Assembly: GCA_029237695.1 (NCBI GenBank)
Contig: CM055271.1
Span: forward strand, 33,600,462 to 33,664,461
DNA from: Conchocele bisecta
Taxonomy: Eukaryota; Mollusca; Bivalvia; Lucinida; Thyasiridae
Direction of reading: 5' to 3'
DNA length: 64,000 bases
Part shown: piece after piece, positions 54,899 through 64,000 of the stretch
Layout: each line of letters begins with the position of its first letter
How positions within the stretch are numbered: the stretch's first letter is position 1
The notes under the pieces: generated by a model
The model's input: only the letters and a program-made list of their open reading frames with translations
Told to the model about the DNA's origin: nothing
Databases searched by the model: none
Translations under genes and position numbers: made by a program

Positions 54899-54957
54899 AA
54901 GCGTTACAATTTCTGGGTAGTTTATTTCATTTTCAATAACAGTCACATTTGACTCAC

Positions 54958-55212
54958 ATTGATCGCCAGTTTTGCGCCACTGTCAACAACAGCAAACGAG
55001 TACACCACGGGATCGTCCAGTACAAGCAAGTTCCGCATAATGGACATGAATCTATTTCCGGTGCGCAAAGTCATGAGCAGCGTAACTGTTCTATTTCCGG
55101 TGCGCAAAGTCGTGGACGGCGTAACTGTATCCGCCTGATATTTCCGCAGATCCAACGCGGGTGTAGAACAATGCCAGGTCCAACTTTCGGTTAAGTTGCA
55201 CAGGCCGGAATT
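54958..55212 (-). CDS. MET-like: Met-like RTK exon 1 (extracellular)
   Basis: This exon has 85 codons in phase 0/0. The acceptor is a pyrimidine tract ending TTTACAG and the donor is AAT|GTGAGT. It encodes residues 1-85, starting NSGLCNLTESW and ending SGAKLAIN, which runs straight into GSGFD of exon 2. 'LAIN-GSGF' fits the strand that opens an IPT/TIG fold, as found in the Met and plexin ectodomains. Two N-glycosylation sequons (NLT, NRT) support an extracellular position. The middle contains a 39-bp direct tandem duplication (13 codons, TLRTGNR twice). Upstream phase 0 means that at least one earlier exon must exist; I found none between 55213 and 64000. The splice sites and open frame are clear; the domain name is less sure. 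Confidence 0.75.
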
Positions 55213-55287
55213 CTGTAAAGTGAAATCAAAGATGAACGCATTGGTACTTTAACATAATTGTGGCTGTGAATGTGGAAAGGGGGTTAT

Positions 55288-55655
55288 TATGGAAGCGTCC
55301 TGGTGCCAATGCTAAACTATATTTATCAATTAAGAGATACTATCTCCTATGACTTATTATCTCCTAATTAGGACTTAATATATCCTAATTAGGACTTATT
55401 GTCTCCTAATTAGGACTTAATATATCCTACTTAGGAGTTAATATCTCTAATTAGGAGTTAGTATCTCCTAATTAGGAGATAAAACATTTTGTAGCATTGA
55501 CACAGTGAGTAAGTCCTAATTAGGAGATACTAACTCCTAATTAGGAGATAGTATTATTTATACCTAATTAGGAGATACTATCTCCTAATTAGGCTAGTAT
55601 CTCCAAATTAGGAGATAAAAATATCTTATCATTGGCACCAAGACGCTTCGATAGA
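55288..55655. mobile_element. fam-W element of TAATTAGGA units
   Basis: Ends GAAGCGTCCTGGTGCCAATG and its inverse. The inside is about 20 copies of short palindromic TCCTAATTAGGA / AGTATCTCCTAATTAGG words. Ends about 76 bp from the exon 1 acceptor. Confidence 0.8.
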
Positions 55656-55701
55656 TTATGGCAGTTATGACCTGTGTAATTCCTTATCAAATACAATCAT
55701 T

Positions 55702-55770
55702 ATGGAACATCTCCAAACCGGACACCCTGGGAGGTCCTCAGGATGTCCGATTTGGAGATGTTCCACTGTA
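55702..55770. mobile_element. fam-F minimal hairpin
   Basis: TGGAACATCTCCAAACCGGA and inverse around GGGAGGTCCTC. Confidence 0.8.
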
Positions 55771-55909
55771 AAGCAGACAGGTGAGCACTTCTGGACACAT
55801 TCTAGTGTTTTACAATCATGAACAGCCATTGTAATCAGAGATACATAACAACGAAACACATCTAAGGTAAACATCTATATTTTCCCGAGGGTCAGGTTTA
55901 GAGGGTCAG

Positions 55910-56296
55910 GGCTTCAGATAAGGAATTAGTAATTGAGTATTGTTACTCCATCATTTCTGAAGCAAATTGGGTATTTCAAAATTTTAATTGGGTAAAATTA
56001 AATCACACTACTGTTTAAACATCAACAGACAGCAATTATTGAATAGTTTGTTTCGAAATGAAAACATGTATTGGCATTGCATTAGAATTGTCTCAATTCT
56101 AATGAAATACCAGGATGTGTTTTCATGGGAAAATAAGAAAATATGCTATATTTCTGGTTGTTTATTGTTTTCAGCAGCATGATAAAGGTAACGCAATTGT
56201 TCTCATTGCTTTTTGATACTCACTACTTCTGATTTCAATTGGGTTTTTGGTAATTTTAATTGGGTATTTACGCAAATACGCAGCTTATCTGGAGCT
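55910..56296. mobile_element. fam-L element, inverted
   Basis: Inverted relative to 12528-12915; the palindrome has lost its tip (ATTGTCTCAATTCTAATG). Confidence 0.75.
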
Positions 56297-56329
56297 CTAG
56301 AGGGTTCCACTGTAGCATACGCATGTAAC

Positions 56330-56455
56330 AAAATAACGATCTATTTTGCTTAATACAAGCATGGCGGGTGTAGCATTGAGTGAATGGCGCACAGTGCAGA
56401 TCCTGATCAGGCTATGCGGTTGCACAGGCTGACCTGTATATACACTGATCTCAAA
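56330..56455. mobile_element. fam-R interior fragment
   Basis: GTGCAGATCCTGATCAGGC and GCACAGGCTGACCTG motifs only. Confidence 0.5.
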
Positions 56456-56596
56456 ACAACTATTTATTCTCTGTTTATGTTTTATGAGCACTAATCATAT
56501 GAAAATAAAACTGTTTATTCAGGTGATATATTTAATTTATATAAATAATTTATAAATGTCCTGCCTCATTTGCATATCAATTACATGCATAGGAGA

Positions 56597-57040
56597 TATA
56601 GAGAATAGTAGGTTAGTGCCGTGAATGGGAAAAAATATCCGGCAAGGCTCAAGAATTTCTTTATTTCTCATCAGAAGTATATGTTGTGACCACTCATTTG
56701 AACAGTCTCGCCGAGACGGTTCAAATGAGTGGTCACAACATATACTTTGGTTCAGAAATAAGGAAAATAGATAGAGAATAGTAGGTTAGTGCCGTGAATG
56801 GGAAAAAATATCTGGCGCGGCACGGAAACGGGATGTGCTCGGCATAGCCTCGCCCATCCCGTTTCCTGAGCCTTGCCATATATTTTTTCCCATTCACGGC
56901 ACTAACCTACTATTCTATTTATCCCGTGAACACCTACAAATGGCTGTAAAATGCAAAAATAGTATTTACTGGATATCAAAAATGTTTCACGGCACCGTGT
57001 TTCACGGCACATACGCACTGTGTTGACGGGATAAATTACC
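56597..57040. mobile_element. fam-I / fam-J composite hairpins, inverted order
   Basis: Mirror arrangement of the 34998 locus, with fam-J palindrome at 56685-56752. Confidence 0.75.
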
Positions 57041-57304
57041 GCGTGTTTCTATCAGTAATTTAAAGAAACAAAGTACTGAAAGTACTGAAACTATGTTAGC
57101 TCCACAACGTTACTAATAAGTATTATTTATTTATATAATGATGTGTAATGGCTTATCATCAGCTATACATGTATGTCATGTGTAGGGAAGAAGGAAAATC
57201 CCAAAATCAGAACAGAATATTTACAGACAAAAATATACAGTCAGTTTACGTGGCTTTGCACACTTTACATATATTTTAATAATTATCAGAAACAAGTATA
57301 CAAA
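57041..57304. other. No gene seen
   Basis: AT-rich spacer between fam-I and the LINE. Confidence 0.5.
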
Positions 57305-59525
57305 ACATTAAGCTTGAATGGATCCCTGCTCACGTAGGAATTTATGGAAACGAAGCGGCAGACAGTCTGGCAAAGGCGGCCCTCTCACATCCGGTCATTG
57401 ACTCTATAGTCTGTTTCACGAAAGCTGCCCAAATTTTACGGCTATATAAACAATTAAAAAACAAGATTTCTTTTGATAATATTAAATTAAAGGAAAAATT
57501 AAAGGAAAAATTAAGAATGAGCCTTCTTTTTATTTCGTGAAATTGGTCAAATATTGATTTTATTGCGAAAACAAAATTTCCCCATGTTAAATCCCCATAG
57601 ACATCTTCACGGAGTGAAGATGTCTATGGGGATTTAACTTGGGGAAATTGTTTTGAATTTCAGAAATACTGGACCGATTTTTAAAATTTAACTTTTGTTT
57701 TCTTAGTTAGATCATATCCAAGCTATCTAGTCAGGTTTCGGAGTCAATTTCCAAAATCTTTCGTTTTTTAACTCCTCCCACACTTCCTTACCACTTTTTT
57801 CCCCATGTTAAATTCCCATAGACAAATCAATATTTCGTAATAAAATCAATATTTGACCGAATTTCACGAAATAAAAAGAAGGCTCATTCTTAAATTTTCC
57901 TTTAATTTAATATTATGGAAAATAATATTGTTTTTGAATTGTCTACATAGCCGTAAAATTTGGGCAGCTTTCGTGAAACAGACAGTAGGGTTGGATTATC
58001 CCCGACAAAGGTTTATTCTATTATTCGGCCTAACATTATTCAGAAATGGCAGAAAGAAGTAGACTCCAATTATAAGATACAGAAAACATTTTTGTCAACC
58101 TGCAGAAATATATCATGAAAAAAATAAATTGGACAAAAGTATCACTCGACTGAAATTTAATATCACGTTACTTCCTGGCTCCTCTGGCGCAATTATGAAA
58201 AACATTCCAGCTGACTGTAAAACATGTAAAACCCCGGTTACATCCGCCCACCTTCTTCTCCTCTGTCCGGAGTTTGATATACAGCAGGATAAACTTAGGC
58301 GCGTGCTTGTAGGACTGCAGACTCCAATGATATTGTCCCCAGAGGGTCGGTACGACGCTCCGTATATTGAGCGCTCGCCGCGTATCTGACGGACTGCAGA
58401 ATGGGAGACAATATCTAAAATCCTACACGCCCTGATATGGATCTGGAATTGGGTATTGAGAGCGTGAGGTCCATTATACCAAGAATACTTATTTTTAAAT
58501 CAATCCTTTTGTGTGTCAGGGCGTGGGGGTGTCTGCGCTTACGCCGGTCGGATCAGGCAGCTACGCTCGGGGTGACTAGCCGCCATAGGGCTATAATTAG
58601 TCCGTCCGATATTCTGGCGGGGGTCACTGGCAATACTGTGGCGGCTTGAGGTCCGGGTTTCGAAATCCCGCAGGCCCCGGCTGTCGTCGGCGCTTGCATC
58701 TTGTTTCCTCGCCCGCCGCCCGGCACCACAATATCACAACTACACATTGGTTGGGCCACCCACGCCCTTTCCTCCGTCTATTCCCATTCCAACCAAATTA
58801 CATCAGGTTGCCCGCCGATCATGATATGCGGACGAACATCGTTATCTAAGAGTCGTTTCGAATACAGACATATCAATAAAAATGTTATCAAGCTAACAAT
58901 TATTATCAGCCCTGTGGCAACTTGTACATAAAGTACGCCACAATTGTATCTATGTGTATATTATATTAAAATATGCAAATTATAGATGTTTTGTTCAAAC
59001 CAATGTTATAGTTATTGCTTGTCCTAACATATTTGGGAAAGCGGGTTTACTTACTTTGACCATTTTAACAGGGATATTTTAACTAGTTTTCTTTACGATT
59101 TTTAAATATTTTTTTGGCACAGTTTGGTCTACGTGCTAGCGTTCTAGATTAAAGTAGTTGTTATTCCCTTGCTAGGGCCTCGTTGGGGGTCGGGCGGGGG
59201 ATACGTTTTACCAGGTCATAATTCTAGTATTACATACTCGTTCCTTTTCTGGACAATACAAATATGGTAGTCTTGTTTATACATGACGCATTTATATCGT
59301 TTTAGCTATTTTTAAGCTGTGCATGCCATGTAACTATTGTTTTAGCAAACTCCAACTCTGTTATTTTAATTCTCATATTCATGCATTGCCTGTAATTACC
59401 TTTTACATGTTGTAATTATCTTATGCTTTCACCTTACATGTAACTATTTTTGGAATGGCGGCCCGTATAGTGTTCGAACTAAGCTTGTGGCCACCATAAA
59501 TAAACTTACCACAACAACAACAAGT
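57305..59525 (+). mobile_element. 3' part of an RNase H-bearing LINE, split by a fam-A element
   Basis: Starts inside an RNase H domain (EWIPAHVGIYGNEAADSLAK, about 57316-57375). It is interrupted by a fam-A insert at 57408-57986, resumes, and shows a C-terminal Cys-rich module (CKTCKTP then HLLLLCPEF, 58129-58389) after a frameshift. A long non-coding 3' region ends at an (ACA)n tail near 59525. RNase H plus a simple-repeat tail fits the I/Nimb group, as inference. The 5' part is absent. Confidence 0.75.
57408..57986 (+). mobile_element. fam-A hairpin element inside the LINE
   Basis: Terminal inverted repeats GTCTGTTTCACGAAAGCTGC, with a TA at each edge that could be the target duplication. 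The interior has a palindrome around CCCCATAGACATCTTCAC / GTGAAGATGTCTATGGGG. No coding capacity. TA targets suggest a Tc1/mariner-type MITE, as inference. Confidence 0.8.
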
Positions 59526-60001
59526 ATACAAATAAAGTTCGCCTTTGTTTGTATTTTGACATATCTGACACTCAACACCGGAAATACATGTAAATGTATG
59601 TGTGCGACATGTCAGACAGTTCACGCGAGCTCAAGGATGCGCCATTCTTGTTGCACTACGTGAATCAATTTGTTATAAACTAACAATTAAAATTGATGTT
59701 CACCATCAATCCATTATATTTTCAAATAATAAAGACATATTAACTAAACATTTATGAAGACACCCACAATGGTGATATCTGACACCCAGTTACATCAACA
59801 GATTCAATTTACTATTCATACGTTTCACCGGGTATGAAAAACAACACATATTATTGACCAAACACCCATACCATCGCACCGACGACAATACATCAACATT
59901 ACTATCCTACTCTCTGTGCATGGGAGAGAATTAGCAGAAAAATCAGCAGCTGAATCTAATCAGCAGTTGCTCCCTCAATACTCAGCATCGGTGTGTCAGG
60001 T
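59526..60001. other. No gene seen
   Basis: AT-rich; no repeat partner in the window. Confidence 0.5.
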
Positions 60002-60066
60002 AATTGGATTTACATTTATTGAGCATAGGCTGCATATGCAGCCTATGCCCAATAAATGTAAATCCA
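60002..60066. mobile_element. fam-H central palindrome
   Basis: Only the core palindrome ATTGGATTTACATTTATTGA ... around GGCTGCATATGCAGCC remains. Confidence 0.65.
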
Positions 60067-60072
60067 TTTATG

Positions 60073-60298
60073 GTGTGTGTCCGGCCGCAGGTTGAAGTGA
60101 CGGACCATGGTCTATAAATACTTTAAATATAGAAACAAGCATCAATAAGTGAAAAATATAAGCTACACAAAATTATTTACTCCCTCCTATAAACATTAAT
60201 GTGTTATAAGATGGAGTAAAACAATGTTAGCTTATTTCTTCTCACTTATTGATGCTTCTAGGTATTGGTTCGTTACTTCAACCTGTGTGTCCGGCGGA
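60073..60298. mobile_element. Inverted-repeat element
   Basis: GTGTGTCCGGCCGCAGGTTG and CAACCTGTGTGTCCGGCGG ends with inner inverted AAGCATCAATAAGTGA. Seen once in the window. Confidence 0.6.
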
Positions 60299-60399
60299 TC
60301 TGTTTTAAAAGAGATAATCAGACAATATACAATTAATCTACTGTGTATAATCCGCACCCGCTCCTAAACAGTAATGCTAGAATATTTGATATTTTAATA

Positions 60400-60584
60400 T
60401 ATTTGAAGATATGCAGAATTATTATACTGACTTTTTTACATTATCACAGCCAAAATGGCTGTGATAATGTAATAAATTCAGTATAATAAAAATTAATAAA
60501 TTTATCCTAAAATTGAAAATTTCTCCCTCAAAGTATACTTTGCTAGAAAAGTATACTTTGCAATGTTGATGAAATAGGCTCCTG
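60400..60584. mobile_element. fam-O element, left end lost
   Basis: CACAGCCAAAATGGCTGTG palindrome and right end GATGAAATAGGCTCCTG. Confidence 0.7.
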
Positions 60585-60589
60585 ACCGT

Positions 60590-61030
60590 CACGGTATCTT
60601 AGCTATCTACGCTGTATTATTAGTATAAAGCCTAAAAGTGTAACTTTCAAATCCAAGATGGCGGAAACTTGACAATGAACGCTCTGATTTCAACCAATGA
60701 AATGGCGGACTGTCAGATTTCATAGCCACCGATTGGCTGACATTCAGATCCAGTGTCTATATAAGGAATGACGCAACACAGATTCTCACTTCGGTCACAG
60801 AGAGCAGACCAACACTCAAATGCAGAACTTTCACTGTCACTCAAACTTCGTTCAGCTATTAGTTGTTGTTGATGTTTTCAGCTGCTAACATTTGGGCTAC
60901 TACTAATACTACAGTGTAATGCCATCCTGAAAAACAATCGTGATAGAAATAATAAAGAAACTGAAACTTGTATCTTGTTTAGTCTACTCTAAACGGCCAA
61001 CCAGGGTTTAGCTGCTAGCCTAACAATATG
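60590..61030 (+). promoter_or_regulatory. Solo-LTR-like block: CCAAT, TATA and poly(A) signals
   Basis: Within 300 bp on the plus strand: CCAAT (60693), its inverse ATTGG (60731), TATATAAGG (60758-60766), then AATAAAG (60950). This is the U3-R layout of an LTR or a short transcription unit. GGTGCGATACCTCTGGTGACC follows at about 61060, where a primer-binding site could lie. Clear TG...CA ends and a target duplication were not found. Confidence 0.4.
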
Positions 61031-61326
61031 GCCTCACAAGTATCCTTCCACTAAGCTGGTGCGATACCTCTGGTGACCGTTCAGTTAAGTTAACTATTGT
61101 TTAATGGGACAGTAGGACAGTCCATTAACTCTAGTGTATATATATAATTAAACAATTCAGACTGTGTGATTTATCTTTTAGGTTACATGTGCTAATTCAG
61201 TAAAATTCAATAATGAAACATTACAAATTCGAAACTCATAATGGTAGTTTTAAATGTAGAAATAGTTGACATTCCACCTCTACGACTGCTATACTACATG
61301 TATGTAGATCCAAGGGAGCTAACCTA
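61031..61326. other. No gene seen
   Basis: AT-rich sequence after the LTR-like block. Confidence 0.45.
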
Positions 61327-61868
61327 CTGTCTGTTTCACGAAAGCTGCCCAAATCTTTGGGCCATATAAACAATTCAAAAACCATATTTTTTTTGATAAT
61401 ATTAAATTAAAGGAAAATTTAAGAATGAGCCTTCTTTTTTATTTCGTGAAATTTGGTCAAATATTGATTTTATTGCGAAAACAAAATTTCCCCATGTTAA
61501 ATCCCCATAGACATCTTCACGGAGTGAAGATGTCTATGGGGATTTAACATGGGGACATTTTTTTGAATTTTAGAAATACTGGACCGATTTTTAAAATTTA
61601 ACTTTTGTTTTCTTAGTTAGATCATATCCAAGCTATCTAGCCAGGTTTTTTTCACTCCTCCCACACTTCCTTACCACTTTTTCCCCCAAGTTAAATTCCC
61701 ATAGACAAATCAATTTTTCGCAATAAAATCAATATTTGACCAAATTTCACGAAATAAAAAGAAGGCTCATTCTTAAATTTTCCTTTAATTTAATATTATC
61801 GAAAAAAAAGAAGAGTTTTTTAATTGTTTATATGGCCGTAAAATTTGGGCAGCTTTCGTGAAACAGAC
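61327..61868 (+). mobile_element. fam-A hairpin element
   Basis: Complete copy, same termini and central palindrome as 57408-57986. Confidence 0.8.
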
Positions 61869-62274
61869 TATAGTAATAATAAATGATTATGTTTAAATAG
61901 CGTGCACTCATAATAATAAAACTGGTGTTATACACGTATGTACTAATCGATGGGAACCCAACTTGTGTTGCATGTTCCAATGTTAGCTGTTCAATTGAGC
62001 TTCAGTGAATGACGATGTGTTTATGAAAAAAAAATGAATCGGGCATGAGCATAAACTCGGCATATCCTCGTTTCTTATGACATGTGTTCTTTAACTTTCA
62101 TGTACATGTATGTTGTTTTATTTGTGTACATGTACTTTTGTGTTATTGATAAATGCCGTGGAATGTTCTGGTAACACTGTAATGGCAATGCACTGTGAGA
62201 CGCTGGATGAAATTAGTTTCTTTTCTATACTTAGTTATAGATGGAACGTTCTGGAAATTATCACATATATCTAC
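61869..62274. other. No gene seen
   Basis: AT-rich; overlapping short frames run into fam-C. Confidence 0.5.
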
Positions 62275-62712
62275 AAGGTGCATGATCACGTGGTTACAAC
62301 AGCAAAAACAATGGCTGAAACTGTTGAAAACGCGCCCATTCCAAAGTAAGTATTATTTGATATTTTCCTTAATAGGCAACGATTTTGATGAAATATGGCG
62401 ACGCAAACGCGTCTTCATGAGCTGCATTTGGTGGTCATGGCATTTCGGTACATATTAATGTCGTTTTTGCGAAGAATCGATTTCCGTGTCTGTAGACAGG
62501 GAAATCGATTCTTCGCAAAAGTGATAGTGGTTTGAGCCAAAGTACCGAGACCACCAAATGCAGCTTAACAAGACGCGTTTGATGCGCCATATTTCATCAA
62601 AATCCGTTACATAATAAGGACACAATAATATAATACGTACTTTGAATCGGAGGGCTTCAGGAAATTTCAGTACGTGTCGTTGTTGTTGTAACCACGTGAT
62701 CATACACCTTGT
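62275..62712 (+). mobile_element. fam-C element
   Basis: Both ends GTGCATGATCACGTGGTTAC / CGTGATCATACACCTTG. It holds the ATGGCTGAAACTG start and AAAGTAAGTATT donor-like pair (62311-62346). Confidence 0.8.
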
Positions 62713-62848
62713 ATAAGCTAAATAATATAAGCTTACCGGGATTCATATATATATAGTACTTTGGATAATACACATTGACTGTTCATGGTTGTTCGGGTAC
62801 ATTATATTTACAACTGAATGGAACCATTCTAGCCTTTTTTAGAAGTCT

Positions 62849-63093
62849 GGGGGCCGTTTCACTAAACTTCTTACGACTAAAATGTTCGTAAGTGCAAATT
62901 TATAATCGTCTTGAAATTTCAATTGATGGATTCACAATTATTGAGCATAGGCTGCATATGCAGCCTATGCTCAATAATTGTAAATCCATCAATTGTTTAC
63001 AAAAAAACATTGTTAAAGTGAATTTTACAGACTATTATAAGTTTGCACTTACGAACATTTTAGTCGTATGAAGTTTAGTGAAGCGGCCCCCTG
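62849..63093. mobile_element. fam-H element
   Basis: Complete, with the GGCTGCATATGCAGCC palindrome and GGGCCGTTTCACTAAACTTC end. Confidence 0.85.
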
Positions 63094-63117
63094 GAGTACA
63101 GTCCATATTGTGACACA

Positions 63118-63515
63118 GTACTGCCGAGCATCAAGGAGTATGATCACGAGGTTACAACAACAACAGCAAGCAATATAAAACAATAATTTGAATCGGAGGG
63201 CTTCTGGAAGTTTCTTCCAGAAGCCCTCCGATTCAAATTATTGTTTTATTTTGTCCTTATTATGTAACGGATTTTTATTAAATATGGCGCATCAAACGCT
63301 TCTTGTTCAGCCGCATTTTGGTGGTCTCGGTACTTTGGCCCAAACTTCTGTCGTTTTCGCAAGAATGACATAAGTATGTGCCGAACTCCATGGACCACAA
63401 AATACAGCTCATGAAGACGCGTTTGAGTTGCATATTAAGGAAAATATCAAATAATACTTACTTTCAGCCATTGTTGTTGTTGTTGTAACCACGTGATCAT
63501 GTACCTTGAACACTA
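63118..63515 (-). mobile_element. fam-C element, inverted
   Basis: Inverted copy; a palindrome at 63188-63245 (GAATCGGAGGGCTTCTGG). Its start-donor segment is shortened: ATGGCTGAAA joins directly to GTAAGTATT. Confidence 0.75.
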
Positions 63516-64000
63516 TAGTCTTCTAAATATGTATATACAGGTCTGAATTATTGAAACGTTATTTAAAAGGATTAAAGTGCATTATATTGTGAATTTTACT
63601 TGTGAAAAAGTGGACTTCTATATTCTGTAGAATTAATTATTAATTCTAAATTTGGATTTAGTAAATTGACATACATATTGTATATATAATGGCTGAAAGA
63701 TTGACATTTTCTGAAGTAACATTCAGTATTGGATCTTTATCGAAAGTGTGAGAGTATTGTGTTCAAATGATATTCAAGTAAATGGTGTTTGTGCTTTGTA
63801 AACTATTGTGTTAATTAGTGTCTTTCTTGATTCAAGTAAAATTTAGCTCACGGTTCGTCTGCATGTACGATCAGATAATCGCACCTACTTGCGGACAAAC
63901 GTGCTCTAACTTATTTATCACATCTCCATGCACATACCGTGCACACGAGCTGTGTTAATACAGAAACAACACCCGGAAATGCGTCAAAGTGTGATATTAA
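63516..64000. other. No gene seen
   Basis: AT-rich to the window edge; no exon of the RTK 5' part recognised. Confidence 0.5.

Larger units (their letters stand above)
15111..55212 (-). other. MET-like: Met-like receptor tyrosine kinase gene, 3' part (12 exons)
   Basis: This is the span of the gene from the first exon visible in the window to the stop codon. Twelve exons with GT-AG boundaries join in one frame to 2007 bases, i.e. 668 residues (local numbering used below). Residues 1-156 are extracellular and IPT-like, 227-249 are the membrane segment, about 376-640 are the catalytic domain, and the tail ends at 668. Met/Ron affinity rests on [20 protein letters not shown], an activation loop of the form DIYxx[24 protein letters not shown] and a YVNL tail motif, which resembles the Grb2-binding YVNV of vertebrate MET. 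TAM receptors share some of these but not the EYYS and KHGDL motifs. The family binds an extracellular ligand and signals through autophosphorylation at the plasma membrane. All catalytic residues are intact, so this reads as a working gene. Its 5' part lies outside the window. Confidence 0.92.

Noticed and set aside
59421..59624. Minus-strand Cys-rich frame with a good splice donor (possible upstream receptor exon)
   Set aside because: The donor falls in the (TTG)n complement of the LINE tail, and no acceptor or phase link to exon 1 was found.

Overview
The window is animal nuclear DNA, most likely from a bivalve or other mollusc. The reasons are long introns with GT-AG boundaries, a receptor tyrosine kinase of the Met/Ron type, SINEs that from memory resemble molluscan ones (GAGTGAGTGAGT... 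and TTTAACG...CATTTAAGG types), CCGT microsatellites, and a very dense load of short hairpin transposons. No CRISPR array, bacterial operon, rRNA gene or intact tRNA gene was seen.

The one host gene I can support runs on the minus strand from 55212 (upstream end in this window) to 15111 (stop). It is the 3' two thirds of a Met-like receptor tyrosine kinase. Twelve exons could be placed by splice sites, and all eleven internal phases agree. They join to 2007 coding bases (668 residues plus stop). In order they encode an extracellular IPT-like region (exons 1-3), a Ser/Thr/Pro stalk and one membrane segment (exon 4), a juxtamembrane region with short internal repeats (exons 5-6), a full catalytic domain (exons 6-12), and a short tail with one YVNL motif. 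The signal peptide, Sema and PSI parts, if present, must lie upstream of 55212 and were not found up to 64000.

Nearly everything else is repeats. 1-4215 holds tandem arrays of mid-size units. 4969-8100 holds dispersed elements. 8150-10830 is a dead non-LTR retrotransposon on the minus strand. 10876-16770 is a patchwork of palindromic elements. 16820-17255 holds three decayed copies of the end of exon 11. 18946-26318 is a compound locus in which about 233 copies of a 26-bp satellite fill the middle of a hairpin element; a SINE is inserted at its edge and inverted copies of another element flank it. 26320-57000 holds the long introns, packed with hairpin elements that often sit within 10-60 bp of a splice donor. 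57305-59525 is the 3' part of a second retrotransposon (RNase H type). 60590-61030 looks like a solo LTR or an isolated pol II promoter plus poly(A) signal. 61327-64000 holds more hairpin elements.

Hairpin families are called fam-A to fam-Z here; the letters are mine, not database names. The observations most worth following are the satellite that grew from the centre of a hairpin element, the tandem copies of an exon end with its splice donor, an exon acceptor shared with a palindrome two introns away, and a mobile element family that carries a start codon followed by a consensus splice donor. Coordinates of kinase exons are base-level; coordinates of repeats are approximate to about 5-20 bp.
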